Notes: generated from the sequence alone by a model not told the origin. DNA of 64,000 bases from Schistocephalus solidus (GCA_017591395.1 WEDG01000285.1:62001-126000); one strand, 5' to 3'. Positions 48,960-60,496 are shown, counted from the stretch's first letter. A program made the numbers and translations.

Positions 48960-49974
48960 GTCGCTAGGGGGGTTCGCTGACCGGGAGGTCAAAAACCACG
49001 CTACATGGACACTTTGAAGAAATTTCCTAAGCAACTGCAAATCAACCCGGCAACCTGGGAGGACCTCGCCCAGGAGAGACCGGTATGGAGAAGATCCGTG
49101 AAGACTGGTTCAGCAATCTATGAAGCTAACCGGATAGCTGCTTCCAAGGCCCAACAGGCGGCTCGCAAGTCAAAAGCACCCCGGACCAACACCGTCTATG
49201 CCCAACATACCCGCGCTGTCAACGCATCTACCACGTGCGAATCAGTCTGGTCGGACATCTTTGGACGCAATGCATCAATAATCCAACGATTCCAACTTCT
49301 ACGTCAAATTCTGCCAACCCTCCTTCAGACTTGCCCACCCTCACCCCTGGCATCAATTCCATTACTCTCACCATCATAGAGACCACATCCCAATACTCAT
49401 CACCGCCGCTGCCGCCACCACCACCAGCAGTGATGGGGACTCTCTCCTAAACTGTCCTCATTGCAACCGCACATTCATCTCACGCATCGGCTTGGTTAGT
49501 CACTTGTGATACCATCGTACAGAGACTGGTGAACCAGTGCCTGGACCACCAAAACACAGCAGAGATCGTGGCCTCCACTGTCTTCACTGTCCTCGCGCAT
49601 TCACTCATCGCATGGGCCTATTCGGTCACATGCGCATCCATGACAGCGGAATTCACCGTAATGCTGACAAGACCGACACCCCATGCGCACCCTCCGCTCC
49701 TGCCATTCGTACCACCGCTGTCACCCCCACTACCACGAATGACATCCTCCCAGCCTCTCCCGATTTCTCCTGCCCACACTGCGCCCGCACCTTCAACTCA
49801 CGCATTGGCCTGGTCGGTCACCTGCGAATCCATCGCACGGAGGCTGGTGAACCAGTGCCTGGGGCTCCGACATGCGGTCGACGCGCCTGCCTCCACTGCT
49901 CTCATTGCTCCCATACATTTAAGCACCGCATGGGCCTATTAGGACGCATGCGCCTCCTCGACAACCTGTGGTAA
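48960..49974 (+). pseudogene. LINE-A copy 1 zinc-finger array
   Basis: Five C2H2-type fingers follow the RT. Finger 1 (about 49208-49275) ends GHLWTQC, a C2HC pattern, but its first Cys is Tyr. Finger 2 (49449-49515) is CPHCNRTF...SHL with a TGA before the last His. Finger 3 (about 49576-49640) is CLHCPRAFTHRMGLFGHMRIH and intact. Finger 4 (about 49765-49835) is CPHCARTFNSRIGLVGHLRIH and intact. Finger 5 (about 49890-49965) has lost both His. Spacers are Pro/Thr-rich. The array presumably binds nucleic acid and could direct the RT. Confidence 0.8.
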
Positions 49975-50175
49975 ACCACCGGAGGCTAAGCCCCATCAGC
50001 GCACATCATCTACCCTAATACATAGACAACACCCTCACAATCATCATAATGAACCTGATAATATCACGGTCTTGTGTGTAGTTTTACTCTGGAAATACCA
50101 GAATCGTTTATCACCCTGACTTAGGCAAACTTAATCTTGTAACCGAATGAAATCATAATAAAATCTTATCCTGAT

Positions 50176-50660
50176 TTTGATGAGTATCCTTTAATTAAAT
50201 TGGCAGTTTGGCTGCGCCAGATGAATTCTTCTTTCCACACTTTTTCCTTCCGGTGTTTCGCAGACGAGTGAATGCCTTTAATCTGCCTGGTGCGTATGTA
50301 ACGATTGCGAGAGGTCGGTTAACGAGTTACCATCGGTTAAGAACACGCTGATGTGCATTTGTTCGGGATACTTAGGATTATGGAACCTATCTTCACGCCA
50401 TCCCATAAAGAACAAAATTCTGACATCCCAAGGGGTGTTTTTTTTTCACTTAAAGCCCCATTCAGAAAACAGATATTCAAGGTTGTCGGTAAATTTCCCT
50501 TCCTATTGTGTCTTGTTGGTCTGGATCACAATCATCATGTATTATTAGTGTTGGCAAGAGCCCTCTGGGTCACAGTCATTTGTATAAATACTTTTAGTAG
50601 GGGGCAAGGCGACTGCGAGAGATAAATGCTTACTCCATTTGAAGAAATGACAATCTCGCA
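50176..50660. other. No gene recognised
   Basis: Flank of LINE-A copy 1 up to the SINE pair. Two overlapping short frames are not recognisable. Confidence 0.4.
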
Positions 50661-50663
50661 TTG

Positions 50664-51155
50664 ATTAATGCTCACCGATCGTTAATGGAACTCACTCGTC
50701 CCGCTCTGCCTTGGGGTTCACTGTCAATCCCCTCCAGCAGCCGCAAAGCGGCTAGTAGTAGAGGCATATTAGCAATGCTGACAAAGACAAGGGAGGCTGG
50801 AATGGACATTTCTGGCTCATTATCCGTCATCAGCCAGGTAATCTGCCTCTACTATTAGCCGCTATGCAGCTGCTGGTGAGGCTCAAGAATGGGCCCCAAG
50901 GAAGAGTGGGACGAGTGGGTTGCGTTAGCGATTGGTGAGCATTCATCAACGAATGCGGTCAATATTCCCGATCTAAACCGGCAAGACAACGAGCCCGTGG
51001 CTCAATGGTTAGAGCGTTGGACTTCTGCCCAACAAGGTCACGGGTTCGAGCCTTGAGTGGGGCCCCACCTGGGGTTGTGTACGAAGGGCTGATGATGGCT
51101 AATGAGCAAGAAATGACCATTCCAGTTTCTCTTGTATTTGTCAGCATTGTTTAGT
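50664..51155. mobile_element. Head-to-head SINE pair with best-preserved tRNA-like head
   Basis: 50664-50836 is a minus-strand tail and body ending catcagccag. 50838-51155 is a plus-strand unit whose upstream tail (gctgctggtgaggctc to ggtgagcattcat) is the reverse complement of the left part. A head follows at 50993-51064 (box A TGGCTCAATGG, box B GGTTCGAGCC), then a body (agcaagaaatgaccattcca). An anticodon-like stem GTTGG/CCAAC is visible, but the lower acceptor stem does not pair. Confidence 0.8.
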
Positions 51156-51269
51156 AACCTCACACCAGCTCATCATGGCGCTTTCATTTGGTTACTTGCG
51201 AGAAACCAGTGTCAACTGGCCTCAAGTACTGAAACAACCCAGTTCGGCTAACTGTGGGATGGAATACAT

Positions 51270-51605
51270 TTGGATAAGGAGTACGTATATGGTCCCTAAA
51301 CAGGACACGGGAATAGCAAAGCCCCTTACTAAAGTTGTTCCTGCGTAGCATTCTAGGAAGGATGCATATTTCTGTGTTCTAACCCGTATGCTAGCCCCGA
51401 AGTTAGTCCAAACCGTAGCCTTTATCTTAGCCCTAAGCCAACACAAACCCAAAACTAAACCTAAACTTTAAACCTAACTCTAAACATAACACTAATCCCA
51501 AACCTGATTTCCCCGGAAGTTGCCACAAAGCCACTTGTATTGCGGATGGTTCCTGTTCTGATGTCCTGTTTAGGGGGGAGGGGGGGAGGGGTTAAAACGT
51601 CATCC
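51270..51605 (-). mobile_element. Inverted-repeat element with telomere-like interior, copy 5
   Basis: The left end ccctaaacaggacacgg and the right end gatgtcctgtttaggg form an inverted repeat. Inside the right end lies acaaagccacttgtattg, the sub-terminal box also seen in copies 1 and 2. The interior is a chain of imperfect CCTAA-type units. Confidence 0.6.
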
Positions 51606-52243
51606 TATTCGAGAGGGCTGTCAGCCTCGTGCACATCTTTCACGCTTCCTGTCTTATTTGGACGTAAGTTGGTAAGGGCAGACCCCACTCACTAAGATCT
51701 ACAGGATCTCAATAAGAAAGTTGAGCATCTGGACACCATTTGAGAGGGTATTGTATTCTACAGAGAATGAACGGAGAATACGTTAAAGAAATCTGACAGC
51801 CGAACGGGGATTTTGGATATTGTCCTGGGTGACTTTTGCACAGAGGCGAGGGCTTTAAAGGCTGAGGGATTGCCTGTCTGTTAGGTGGTTCAAGTATCTG
51901 TTGGGATATTCGTGCTTGCAAGCGTCAGCTCATACATATGAGGACATAATTGTAAAGTTGGATGCCACCTTGCCTCTCATGTGGACTCCAGCCTTTGTTG
52001 ATAACGTGAGCCGGCATGTAATGGTGAAGATGTCCTCGATTAATGTTACATTTTCCGAGCATTCCAACTCCTTGGCAATGATCCAGCTCTAAACCCACAC
52101 GGACGGAGGATGCACCGTTGTGCATCTGTCCGGTGCATACTTTACGCTCACACCAGTGGCAGTTGTTAAGCCGACATTGCAAAGCTCCGTGTGAGCCACT
52201 CATCGCGTCTGACCAATCACTGACACTGTCAGACGTTGTCTGC
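51606..52243. other. No gene recognised
   Basis: Frames on both strands at 51901-52254 overlap and carry no motif. Confidence 0.4.
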
Positions 52244-52384
52244 TGTTCAGCCAATTGCGAACATTAAAACCGGCCAATCGATTTCAGCACTGTTCAGCCA
52301 ATTGCTAACATTAAAACCGGCCAATCGATTTCAGCACTGTTCAGCCAATTGCTAACATTAAAACCGGCCAATCGATTTCAGCAC
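52244..52384. repeat. Three tandem 47-bp repeats
   Basis: Units start at 52244, 52291 and 52338 with tgttcagccaattgc and end tttcagcac. The first differs from the others by one visible base (gcgaac versus gctaac). Near-identity indicates a recent expansion. Confidence 0.97.
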
Positions 52385-55084
52385 TTCCTCGCCCCTTGAA
52401 ACCCGCTTCAGTGATGCTGGATGTACGTCTCTTCCGGCTGCCGTCTTGCTTTAACTTAATCGTCTGTTTATTGGCTTATAACCTCTTCTCTTCCCACTCC
52501 TAACTAGCTCAAAGCTTGTAATGGTCTACACCCTCGAAACTGAGGTGCTTCAAGGCAGAAGTTCATTCATTTTTCTTCAGTTCGGGTTAATTGAATGCTT
52601 GAAAAACTGAAAGGGTCCTCATTTTATGAATCCGAGTCAAAATGTTCCAAACCACGGTGTAGCTGAAGCTCTTCTTTCGTGTAAATAAAGTTACAAAAAC
52701 CAGGATTACTTCGAAATGCTTTAAGCTTTGACCAATTTACATGGTGGACGATGTACAGTGGCTTCTTCTTTAAAGTAGTTTTAAAATTTAGCTCAGGTCG
52801 AAAAGAGAGATACCATAATCTGTTAACTACCTGTAGGGATTATTCCTACCATCTGTGTTTGCCTGTTTTTCTTCGCATTTTGTGAGGGTTTCATATGTTC
52901 ACGGCCTTTCATCAAAAACCAGCATAGCTGCCTGTTAACAGCACGCAATTTTACAGCTTTCTGAAATATTACTTGTTCAAAGATTAAAAAAGATCCATTA
53001 AGGGATGATGGAGACACCGGACCCATCGCTGAAACTGTCTGTTGTATTTCACCCAACGGCTTGGGGATAACTTTTTGCCTCGCTTGGCATTCGCTACTGA
53101 CCAGTCTGCAACGCTTTCGAGCAGATTATGAGGAGCTAATCGTTAACCCAGTGAACCAACGCTCAATCGGTAGGGAAGTTAAAGCAACTATTGCCATCAA
53201 AGACACAGGAGTGGCATGCCAGAAAAAAAATAATAATGGGCCGCATCTTAGTCTTCACGTTAAGCGCGACTCTAGTAAATTTCTCACTTGGCTAGTCAGT
53301 TGATCGAGGTTTTGCAGCGTTCACTCAACCATCCTGTCCTTGTTTCAGACCCCACTCTCTACTAATCGTTGTTGGTCGCTTCTTGTGTCTGTCTACTGAT
53401 CACGTCTGAAGTCGTCGAATAATTTAATACCTTATAATCCCAACCGAACTGTTTTTTTCTCAAGTACATCGATGAGAGGTTCAAGATGCGGTCAAAAAAA
53501 TGTAAAAATGTATCAACCAGAAAAAAATAGGACTTTATTTCCGGTTAAATCTTCCTTACACTCACGAGCATCATTATATAAGGCCCTTCAGGGTCTGTAG
53601 TTGTACGCTTTTAGGTGACTAATCCAATTTGGTCGCACTCGCTCATTTTACTTTTTTTCTACGATGTCCTTCACATACCTGGAATTTATGCATGCGTACA
53701 GAATTACTTCCAAAAAGGCAATAATTTCACATGTGGGTTCGCGACTTACCAAATTTGATAGTTCTGAGGAATGAAACCCCCGCGAGCCTAAAAATCACAC
53801 TAGCGCCTAGAGGCGTTGTTGCCGCATGTTAGCTGCTTCACTTGTTGATTGGCCATTCGTCGACCTCTCTGATTGGCGGTGGCCTCTAGCCTCGGTGTGT
53901 AAGCATGCGCCTTTGGCGCTGTTTGAGTCCTCCTATAAGATTTACCTTAAGGTGAGTGAAAGTTTAGATTGTAGGGGCTTTACACGAGCAACCACTAGTA
54001 AGGGTCGTTTAAGGCAGGTGAAAACTTCGTTAGCGACGTGAAACCGGATCCAACCTTACTGAAGTTTCGGTCTTGATGCAATGCATTGAAATGACTCAGA
54101 TTAGAAGCTCAGCTCGTTCTGCCAGTCTTATAGGCTTTTTATTCTCAGAACCTGAGCATTCATTCCTAGTGTAAGTAACTGTCAGCTAAGTAAATGGCTT
54201 GCTTTTTTGCTCGGGTTTCAACGGACGCAAACTTATAACCTGCGTCCATCCCCAGCTAAAAATACATCGCGAGTACTGAAACGTAACGAACATCATCCAA
54301 TAAACTGGTGGAAACACAATAGTCGGACCTACTGTAAAAATTGCAAGAAAGGCCAACTTTCTTATGGGAGTTTTGGTAAAAGGGCTTTTATGGGTAGGGC
54401 AGAACAGTGAAGCATGTAAACCTAGAAAAAGCAAACGGATAAGGTTGGCGTAATTACAACCTAGTTACGGACTATCAAGAGCCAAGTCGAACCCGTGGAA
54501 GTTAGTGGAAACAAAAAAGCTATTCCATGCACGAAAGGTAAGGACATTGGCCTCCCAGAGCGTTGTAAGGGAAAGCAAACCTGAACCGATAAAAATCTGA
54601 ACCAACAGGGAACGCAGGTGACCAAAGGATGAAAGTTAACCGCGTTAAAATTAAATAAGGCGTATTTAATCAGGTGCCAATTTTCTCAGTAGGTTCGGCT
54701 TTTGTGTTTCCACCACGAAACCATAAGCGCATTTGCATAGGTTCGTTAGAGAACTGGAAGACAAGCTGTCTAACTTGCAAAACCTTTGACGGCTGGCTGG
54801 CTGCTTGTGTAACTTTGCCAACGAAAGCACCACTGGGAACTCGATCGCACAGTATTCCGTTGCGTGGTGATCGCTCTCATTCACAAAGAAAGTCTCCAAA
54901 ACCGTCAGCTGCCTTATCATAGAACTGTCACTACACGTCAGTTTGACCGTTGTAGTTCGACGATGTCCACCTAGTAATTTGGGATTCGATGCTCCACGAA
55001 AGGGTGGTGCAGGGATGGTGACTTGCGCGTGAATTAGTTTAAGTGATAGTAGCCTTGCGCTGCAGCTACCGCACTCTCTCCTCC
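52385..55084. other. No gene recognised
   Basis: About 2.7 kb with short frames only. The stretch 54666-55091 is open on the minus strand for 141 codons without any recognisable domain. Confidence 0.35.
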
Positions 55085-56405
55085 TCCCCAACCTGAACCC
55101 GGTGTCATTACAGAGTCAAGAAGACCGGAGGCGGGAGAGGACGCAGGTGGCTGGCGCGGCCGGAGTCGCCCCTCGGTGTACCACTTCACCTGGCTCGGAT
55201 CCTACGGAGTGGGAGTGCCATAAAGGACACATTAAGAAGAAGCAATGGCAGCCTGACTCTCAGTCCGCCAGTCAGCCACTCCACACAAAACACACATTGG
55301 GCTGACCACGCGGTCCGAGTTATCCCGTCAGTTGGTGACCTTCCCAAGCCACGGCTTTTAGCGCACCGTGATCGTTTCAAGCGTGTCATATTGTTTATAG
55401 TGAGGAACATGCGCTGAGCTCTCGACCTTACTCTCTCCCCCACCTCCACAGTCAAACCACTGTCCGAGCCGGTCAGTTGTCTGATGCGGAAGTGGGCGCA
55501 GCTGCTGGTGACTTCCTCTACGTGTACTACGTACACGACCTGACCCCCCAAACACGAGCACCAGGATTTCACACAGCAGGGGGTTGAACGGCTTACATCT
55601 CACATGTGTGAGATAGCCAGTGGTCACGTTAAGAAGGAGCCATCGTAGCCTGATTCACAGACCACCAGTCAGCCACTCCACACAACACACATTGGACTAA
55701 CTGCGAGGTATGAGTGTAATTTTCAGTTGGCAACCTTCCAATCGCGGCGCTTAACGTTACCGCACACTCTTCTCCTCCCCCACCTGAGCCCGGTCTCATG
55801 ACACAGTCAAGAAGACCGGAGCTGGAGAGGGTGCAGGTGGCTGACGCGGCCGGAGCCGCCCCTCGGCGTACCACCACACCTCGATCGGATCCCACGGAGT
55901 GGGAGTGCCATAAAGGCTATAATAAGAAGGAGTCATTGCAGCCTGACTCTCAGTCCGCCAGTCAGCCACTTCACACAATACACACATTGTGCTGACATTG
56001 CAGTGCGAGTTATCCCGTCAGTTGGCAACCTTCCAAGCCACGGCTTTTAGCGCACCGTAATAGTTTTAAGCGCGTCAGATTGTTTATAGTGAGGAACATG
56101 CGCTGAGCTGTCGACCTCACTCTCTCCCCAACCCCCACATCATACACTGTCCAAACCGGTCAGTTGCCTGATGTGGGAGTGGGCGCATTGGTTGACGGAT
56201 CGGCGTACCCGTCTTCGCGCGCCACAGTACGACCTGCCCTCATTAACGCATACACCAGGATTCACTAACTCAGGGGATATGGAGCAGCCATTGCCGTCTG
56301 AATCCCAGTCCACTGGTCAGCCACTCGACACACACAGCACATACACTGAGCTGACGGCGTGGTCTGGTGTAAGCGTCAGATTGGCAGCCTTCCCAGCCAC
56401 GGTTT
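55085..56405. repeat. Satellite-like block, ~690-bp higher-order period
   Basis: The motif agtcaagaagaccgga occurs at about 55113 and 55805, and ttgtttatagtgaggaac at about 55390 and 56079. Both pairs are near 690 bp apart. Within the block, ccagtcagccact recurs about every 290-400 bp (near 55268, 55667, 55958 and, altered, 56310), so the unit is composed of related sub-units. All open frames here (up to 128 codons) follow the repeat and are not treated as genes. A solo fragment lies at 21901-21975. Confidence 0.75.
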
Positions 56406-56411
56406 CTAGGA

Positions 56412-58998
56412 CACCATGATATACTCCGTTACATGGGGATTGTGAGGGTGTTGTCGATGTATTGTTGTAGGTAGTGTGCGCTGAGGTAGCTTAGCCTCCG
56501 GTGGTTTACCGCAGGTTATTGTGAATGCGCATTTGTCCGAATAGGCCCATGTGGTGTATGAATGTGCGGGAGCAGTGAGGGCAGTGGAGGCGGGCACGTC
56601 GACTGTATGTCAGAGCCCCAGGCGCTGGTTCGACAGCCTTCATGCGATGGATTCGCATGTGACCGATCAAGCCGATGCGTGAGTTTAATTTGCGGGCGCA
56701 GTGGGCAGGAAATCTGGAGAGGCTTGGGGGGTGTCATTCATGGTAGGGGGGTGGCGGTTAGAATGGCTGGCGCGGAGGGTGTGTATGGGGTATCGGTGTT
56801 GTCGGCATTGTCGTGAATTCCGCTGTCATGGATGCGCATGTGACCGAATAGACCCATGCGATGGGTAAATGCGCCAGGACAGTGAGGGCAGTGGAGGTGG
56901 CGATCTTTGCTGTGTGTTGGAGCTCCAGGCACTGGTTCACCAGTCTCTGTACGATGGATTCGCAAGTGACCGATCAGGCCGATGCGTGAGGTGAATGTGT
57001 GGTCGCAATGAAGACAGTTTAGGAGAGAGTCCCCATCGCTGATTGTGGTAGCGGTGGTGGCCGTGCTGCTCATTGTGATGTGGTCTCGATAATGGTGGGA
57101 CTAATGGAATTGATGCCAGGTGTAAGGGTGGGGGAGTTCGAAGGAGGGTTGGCAGAAGTTGACGTATAACTTTGAATTTCGGATTGTTGGTGCATTGCGT
57201 CCGAAGTTTTCCGATTAGGTTGATTCGCGCGCGGAAGGTGCGGTGACAGCGCGGGCATTTTGGAATGGTCTGAGCATTGGCGATGGGTGTCCGGGGCGCT
57301 GGTGACTTACATACCGCTCTTTTGGTCTTCGCAGCGGCGATCCTGTTGGCTTCGTAGATTGCTACCCCTGTCTTCACTGTTCTCCTCCAAGCCGATCGAT
57401 TCCGGGCAAGGTCCTCCCAGGACTCCGGGTTGATCTGCAATTGCTTCAGGGAGGTCTTCAGAGTGTCTTTGTAGCGTCGTACTTGTCGACGAGAACCCAT
57501 GGCGACATCTCCATAGAAGAGTCGTTTGGGTAGCCTTTCGTCATCCATCCGCACAAGTTGACCACTTCAGCGCAGTGGTAGTTGTTTCAACTGAGCGCAA
57601 ATGCGGAGGATGCCTGTTCGTTCTAGCACTTCCATGTCTGGTATCCTGTCTTGCCAACCCAGCTTTAGTATTCTGCGGAGACAGCTGAGGTGAAAGTGGT
57701 TGAGCTGCCACGCCTGATTTTGGTAGATCGTCCACGTCTCAGCTCCATACAGCAGCGGCGGCAATATGACAGCTTTTACATCTTGAGTTTGGTGCTGAGG
57801 TGGAGACCATGTCAATTCCAGACATCATTTTGCATGCGTCCAAAGGCTTGGCTGGCTTTAGCGATCCGATGGGCGATCTCATCATCGACTTTGGTGCTGC
57901 GTGAGAGATTGCTGCCTAGGTACGTGAAGGTATCCACAGATTTAAGTTGGGCGCCATTGACCTTGATGTGAGCTGCGGTGTAGAGAGTGTTGGGCGACGG
58001 TTGATGCATCACAACCATTTTCTCAGTATCGATGAGAAGTCCGAAGTTGTCACAGGCGGCAGCAAAGAGGTACATGCTCCTTTGCATTTCCTCTTATGTC
58101 GTTGTATTGAGTGCGCAGTCGTCAGCGAATAGAAGTTCGTGAATGGTGGCTGTGGAGACACTTGAGCTGAAGTGCATCCGTCGTTGGTTGAGGAGTCAGC
58201 CATCCATCCGGTAGGCGATGCGGATCCCGGGGCGTTCTTCATGGTAGGTATCCATTAACATGTCAGAGAACATGAGGCTGAAGAGGGTAGGCGCAAGGAC
58301 GCAGCCCTGCTTCACTCCGTTGGTCACTGCGAATGCTTCAGATACTGTCCCGTTGTCAGCAACTCACGCCATCATCCCGTCGTGAAGCTGCCGTACCATT
58401 TGCGTGAAACGTTCAGGACAGCCGAATGTCTGCATGATTTCCACAGCCCGTCGCGATTCACCGTGTCAAAGGCTTTTGTCAGATCCACAAAGGTAGTGTA
58501 GAGGTGAGTCCGCATCTCTTGGCACTTCTCTTGCAGCTGGCGAGCAGCGAAGATCATGTCGATTGTTCCTCTGTGTCGTCGGAAGCCGCATTGGCTTTCC
58601 GGGAGCAGTCCTTGCTCCAGGTGAGCGTTCAAGCGGTTGAGGAGAATGCGGGCGAAGATATTTTCGGCAATGTTCAGCAGCGAAATTCCTCGGTGGTTGT
58701 CGCAGAGTTGGCGGTTCCCTTTCTTCTTGTAGAGGTGGACAATGTTGGCGTCTTTTAAATCCTGGTGCCACATCACCTGGAAGAGCACTGTGAGTCAACT
58801 CATCAGCTAGGGTCCACCATGCTTGTAAATCTCAGCAGGAATCGTGTCCGAGCCAGGTGCTTTCCCGCTGGAGAGTTGCTGCGCGGCTCTGATGATTTCT
58901 TGGAGAGAGGGCGGGAGATCAAGGTTGGCGTTTATTTCCACTTCAGTAAGGCGATCGATGGCGGCGTCGGAGATGGTGGAGGGCTGGTTAAGGCATTA
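56412..58998 (-). mobile_element. LINE-A copy 2, 3' segment
   Basis: The 3' half of a second LINE-A, split from its 5' half (62881-64000) by another LINE. In coding order: APGSD and an unshortened fingers segment (58860-58750), RT blocks with FVDLTKAFDTVNRDGL near 58470, ELLFADDCAL near 58145-58115 (FADD intact), [11 protein letters not shown] near 57930, [10 protein letters not shown] near 57750, then the finger array (57265-56520). It has frameshifts and stops but fewer large deletions than copy 1. Confidence 0.85.
56520..57265 (-). pseudogene. LINE-A copy 2 zinc-finger array
   Basis: Five fingers are recognisable in sense order. The first (about 57265-57190) reads CPRCHRTFRARINLIGKLRTQC, with CPRC intact but the first His replaced by Lys. 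Then CLHCDHTFTSRIGLIGHLRIH and CPHCPGAFTHRMGLFGHMRIH are intact C2H2 fingers (57030-56840). After a frameshift come a NSRIGLIGHMRIH-type finger (about 56690-56640) and a CPHCSRTFIHHMGLFGQMRIH finger (about 56590-56520) with His to Gln. The same two finger subtypes alternate as in copy 1. Confidence 0.8.
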
Positions 58999-59417
58999 AA
59001 ATCAGTAATGTCATTACCGATGGGAAACCTGCTAACTCCTCAGCATCTACAACAGCTGCGAACGATAATGTTAGCATCATTCCCAACACAAAAGGTGGCC
59101 GAAATCCCCAAATAATTAACGCTTCTAATTATGTTACCAGTTTTTCTAAATCATTTATTCCTTTTGCAAATGCACTTTTTCCGCCAATTTATGCTAACTT
59201 CCCGCAAAATCTCATTTCTATGCCACCCCCTATCTTTCAAACGCCACAATATAGCCTTCCTTTCCAAGGTTTTCATCCAAATATGTCACTGTACAATAAT
59301 CTCAGTTCTCTTAACAGTAACATTTCGACAAATTGTAGACCAGAGCAATTTCATTTCCCACCTTTCGTTTGTTCTTTCCAGTTTTTCCCTCCGCCACCAA
59401 ATTATCCTTTTTTATAA
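58999..59417 (+). pseudogene. Nested LINE, ORF1 C-terminal remnant
   Basis: A frame that stays open from the junction at 58999 to a TAA at 59415-59417, about 139 codons. It is rich in Asn, Pro, Phe and Ser and ends FFPPPPNYPFL. There is no zinc knuckle or RRM in what remains. Its position just upstream of the endonuclease frame identifies it as the end of ORF1. Its N-terminal part is missing because of 5' truncation. Confidence 0.6.
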
Positions 59418-59419
59418 AT

Positions 59420-60496
59420 ACTGATGAGCGTAACCTGCAGCTCAGGAATACGCTCAGCTTAGTTTCACTCAATGCGAGATCAGTTGTAAATAAGATGGCT
59501 GAGCTTAGAACAGTAGCCTTTGAGCTTGATCCAGATGTACTGTGCATCACTGAATCCTGGGCTCACTCTCTTATTTCTGACTCAACGCTTGCTATAGATA
59601 ATTTCAATTTGTACCGACAAGACCACGCTGAAAAACGTGGCGGTGGTTGCCTCCTTTATATTAAGTCATCCTTTGTACATTTCCCTTTTCAGCTGAGCAT
59701 TTCGTCCTTTTCTGGAAATGTATGCTTTGCTTCAGTCATCCTTCCTCACAATAAAAAAAAGCGTTAATTGGCTGTGTCTTTAATCCTCCGTGTTATTCTG
59801 GCAATGAAAGCAAGCTCTGTGAACTATTTGAAAAAGTTGCAGACACTCAATTTGATGTCAAAATAATTGTAGGCGATTTCAATCTGCCAGACATTGACTG
59901 GCATGCAAATTCCTCTCCGCCTAAACATCAGAAATTGGTCGATACTATTAACTTTTCAAACATGTCCCAACTGGTCAGCTCAGTTACTAGAAATGACAAC
60001 ATTTTAGATTTAATTTTTATCAAATGATGTCCACCCTCTCTTTATGAATTTTCTTCATGATCTTTTCACAAGTGATCACGCAATAATTCACTGTTGTTTT
60101 CCAGTCCCCCTTCTTACGAAGCCTGAGGTTAAATGCAATAACCTCGACTTTGCTAACACAAACCACGAAATGATAAACAATTTCATTCGCAATCTAGATT
60201 GGCATAGCATATTCTCAATCAACGATCCAAACTTTTTCCGTGAGCTATTGCAGAGCCTCACAGAACAAATCCAGGCTTTAATCCCCTTTAAGATTTTTAA
60301 TTCAAATACAGCTTCTTCTACTGTTCCGCATTTTCTCCAGAACAGACTTAAACAATTACGAAAGCAACTTAAAGATTCATCTAAAAGCTCTTTGTCAGTT
60401 CATTTAAGGATTGCACAAATATTTGAATTAGCATCGAAAATTAGGCTCGCAAGAGATAAGCGTAGGGAGTCTCGGGCACTAACTGATGCCAATTAA
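59420..60496 (+). pseudogene. Nested LINE, endonuclease domain
   Basis: AP-endonuclease motifs occur in order: SLNARSVVNKMAEL (about 59460), DVLCITESWAHSL (catalytic Glu), GGGCLLYIKS and FASVILPH. After a frameshift at the A-run near 59750 come GCVFNPPCYSG, IIVGDFNLPDIDWH (catalytic Asp/Asn), NILDLIFIK, then a second frameshift and TSDHAIIHC (terminal DH motif). The following 100 residues lead into the RT and end at a TAA at 60494. Confidence 0.85.

Larger units (their letters stand above)
45640..50175 (+). mobile_element. LINE-A copy 1 with C-terminal zinc fingers
   Basis: A non-LTR retrotransposon of about 4.5 kb. In order it has a GC-rich 5' leader (45640-46220), an AP-type endonuclease (46223-47040), a linker (47172-47560), a reverse transcriptase (47640-48540), a C-terminal region (48560-49200), a zinc-finger array (49208-49974), and a 3' tail ending near an A/T-rich aataaaatc. 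A second copy lies on the minus strand at 56412-64000. The element is dead: stops at 46421 and 46558, a frameshift near 46950, a deletion of about 40 codons near 47748, and a deletion near 48865 of sequence present in copy 2. Confidence 0.85.

Noticed and set aside
54666..55572. Minus-strand frames of 128-141 codons
   Set aside because: The right one follows the satellite repeat; the left one has no motif and no supporting gene structure.
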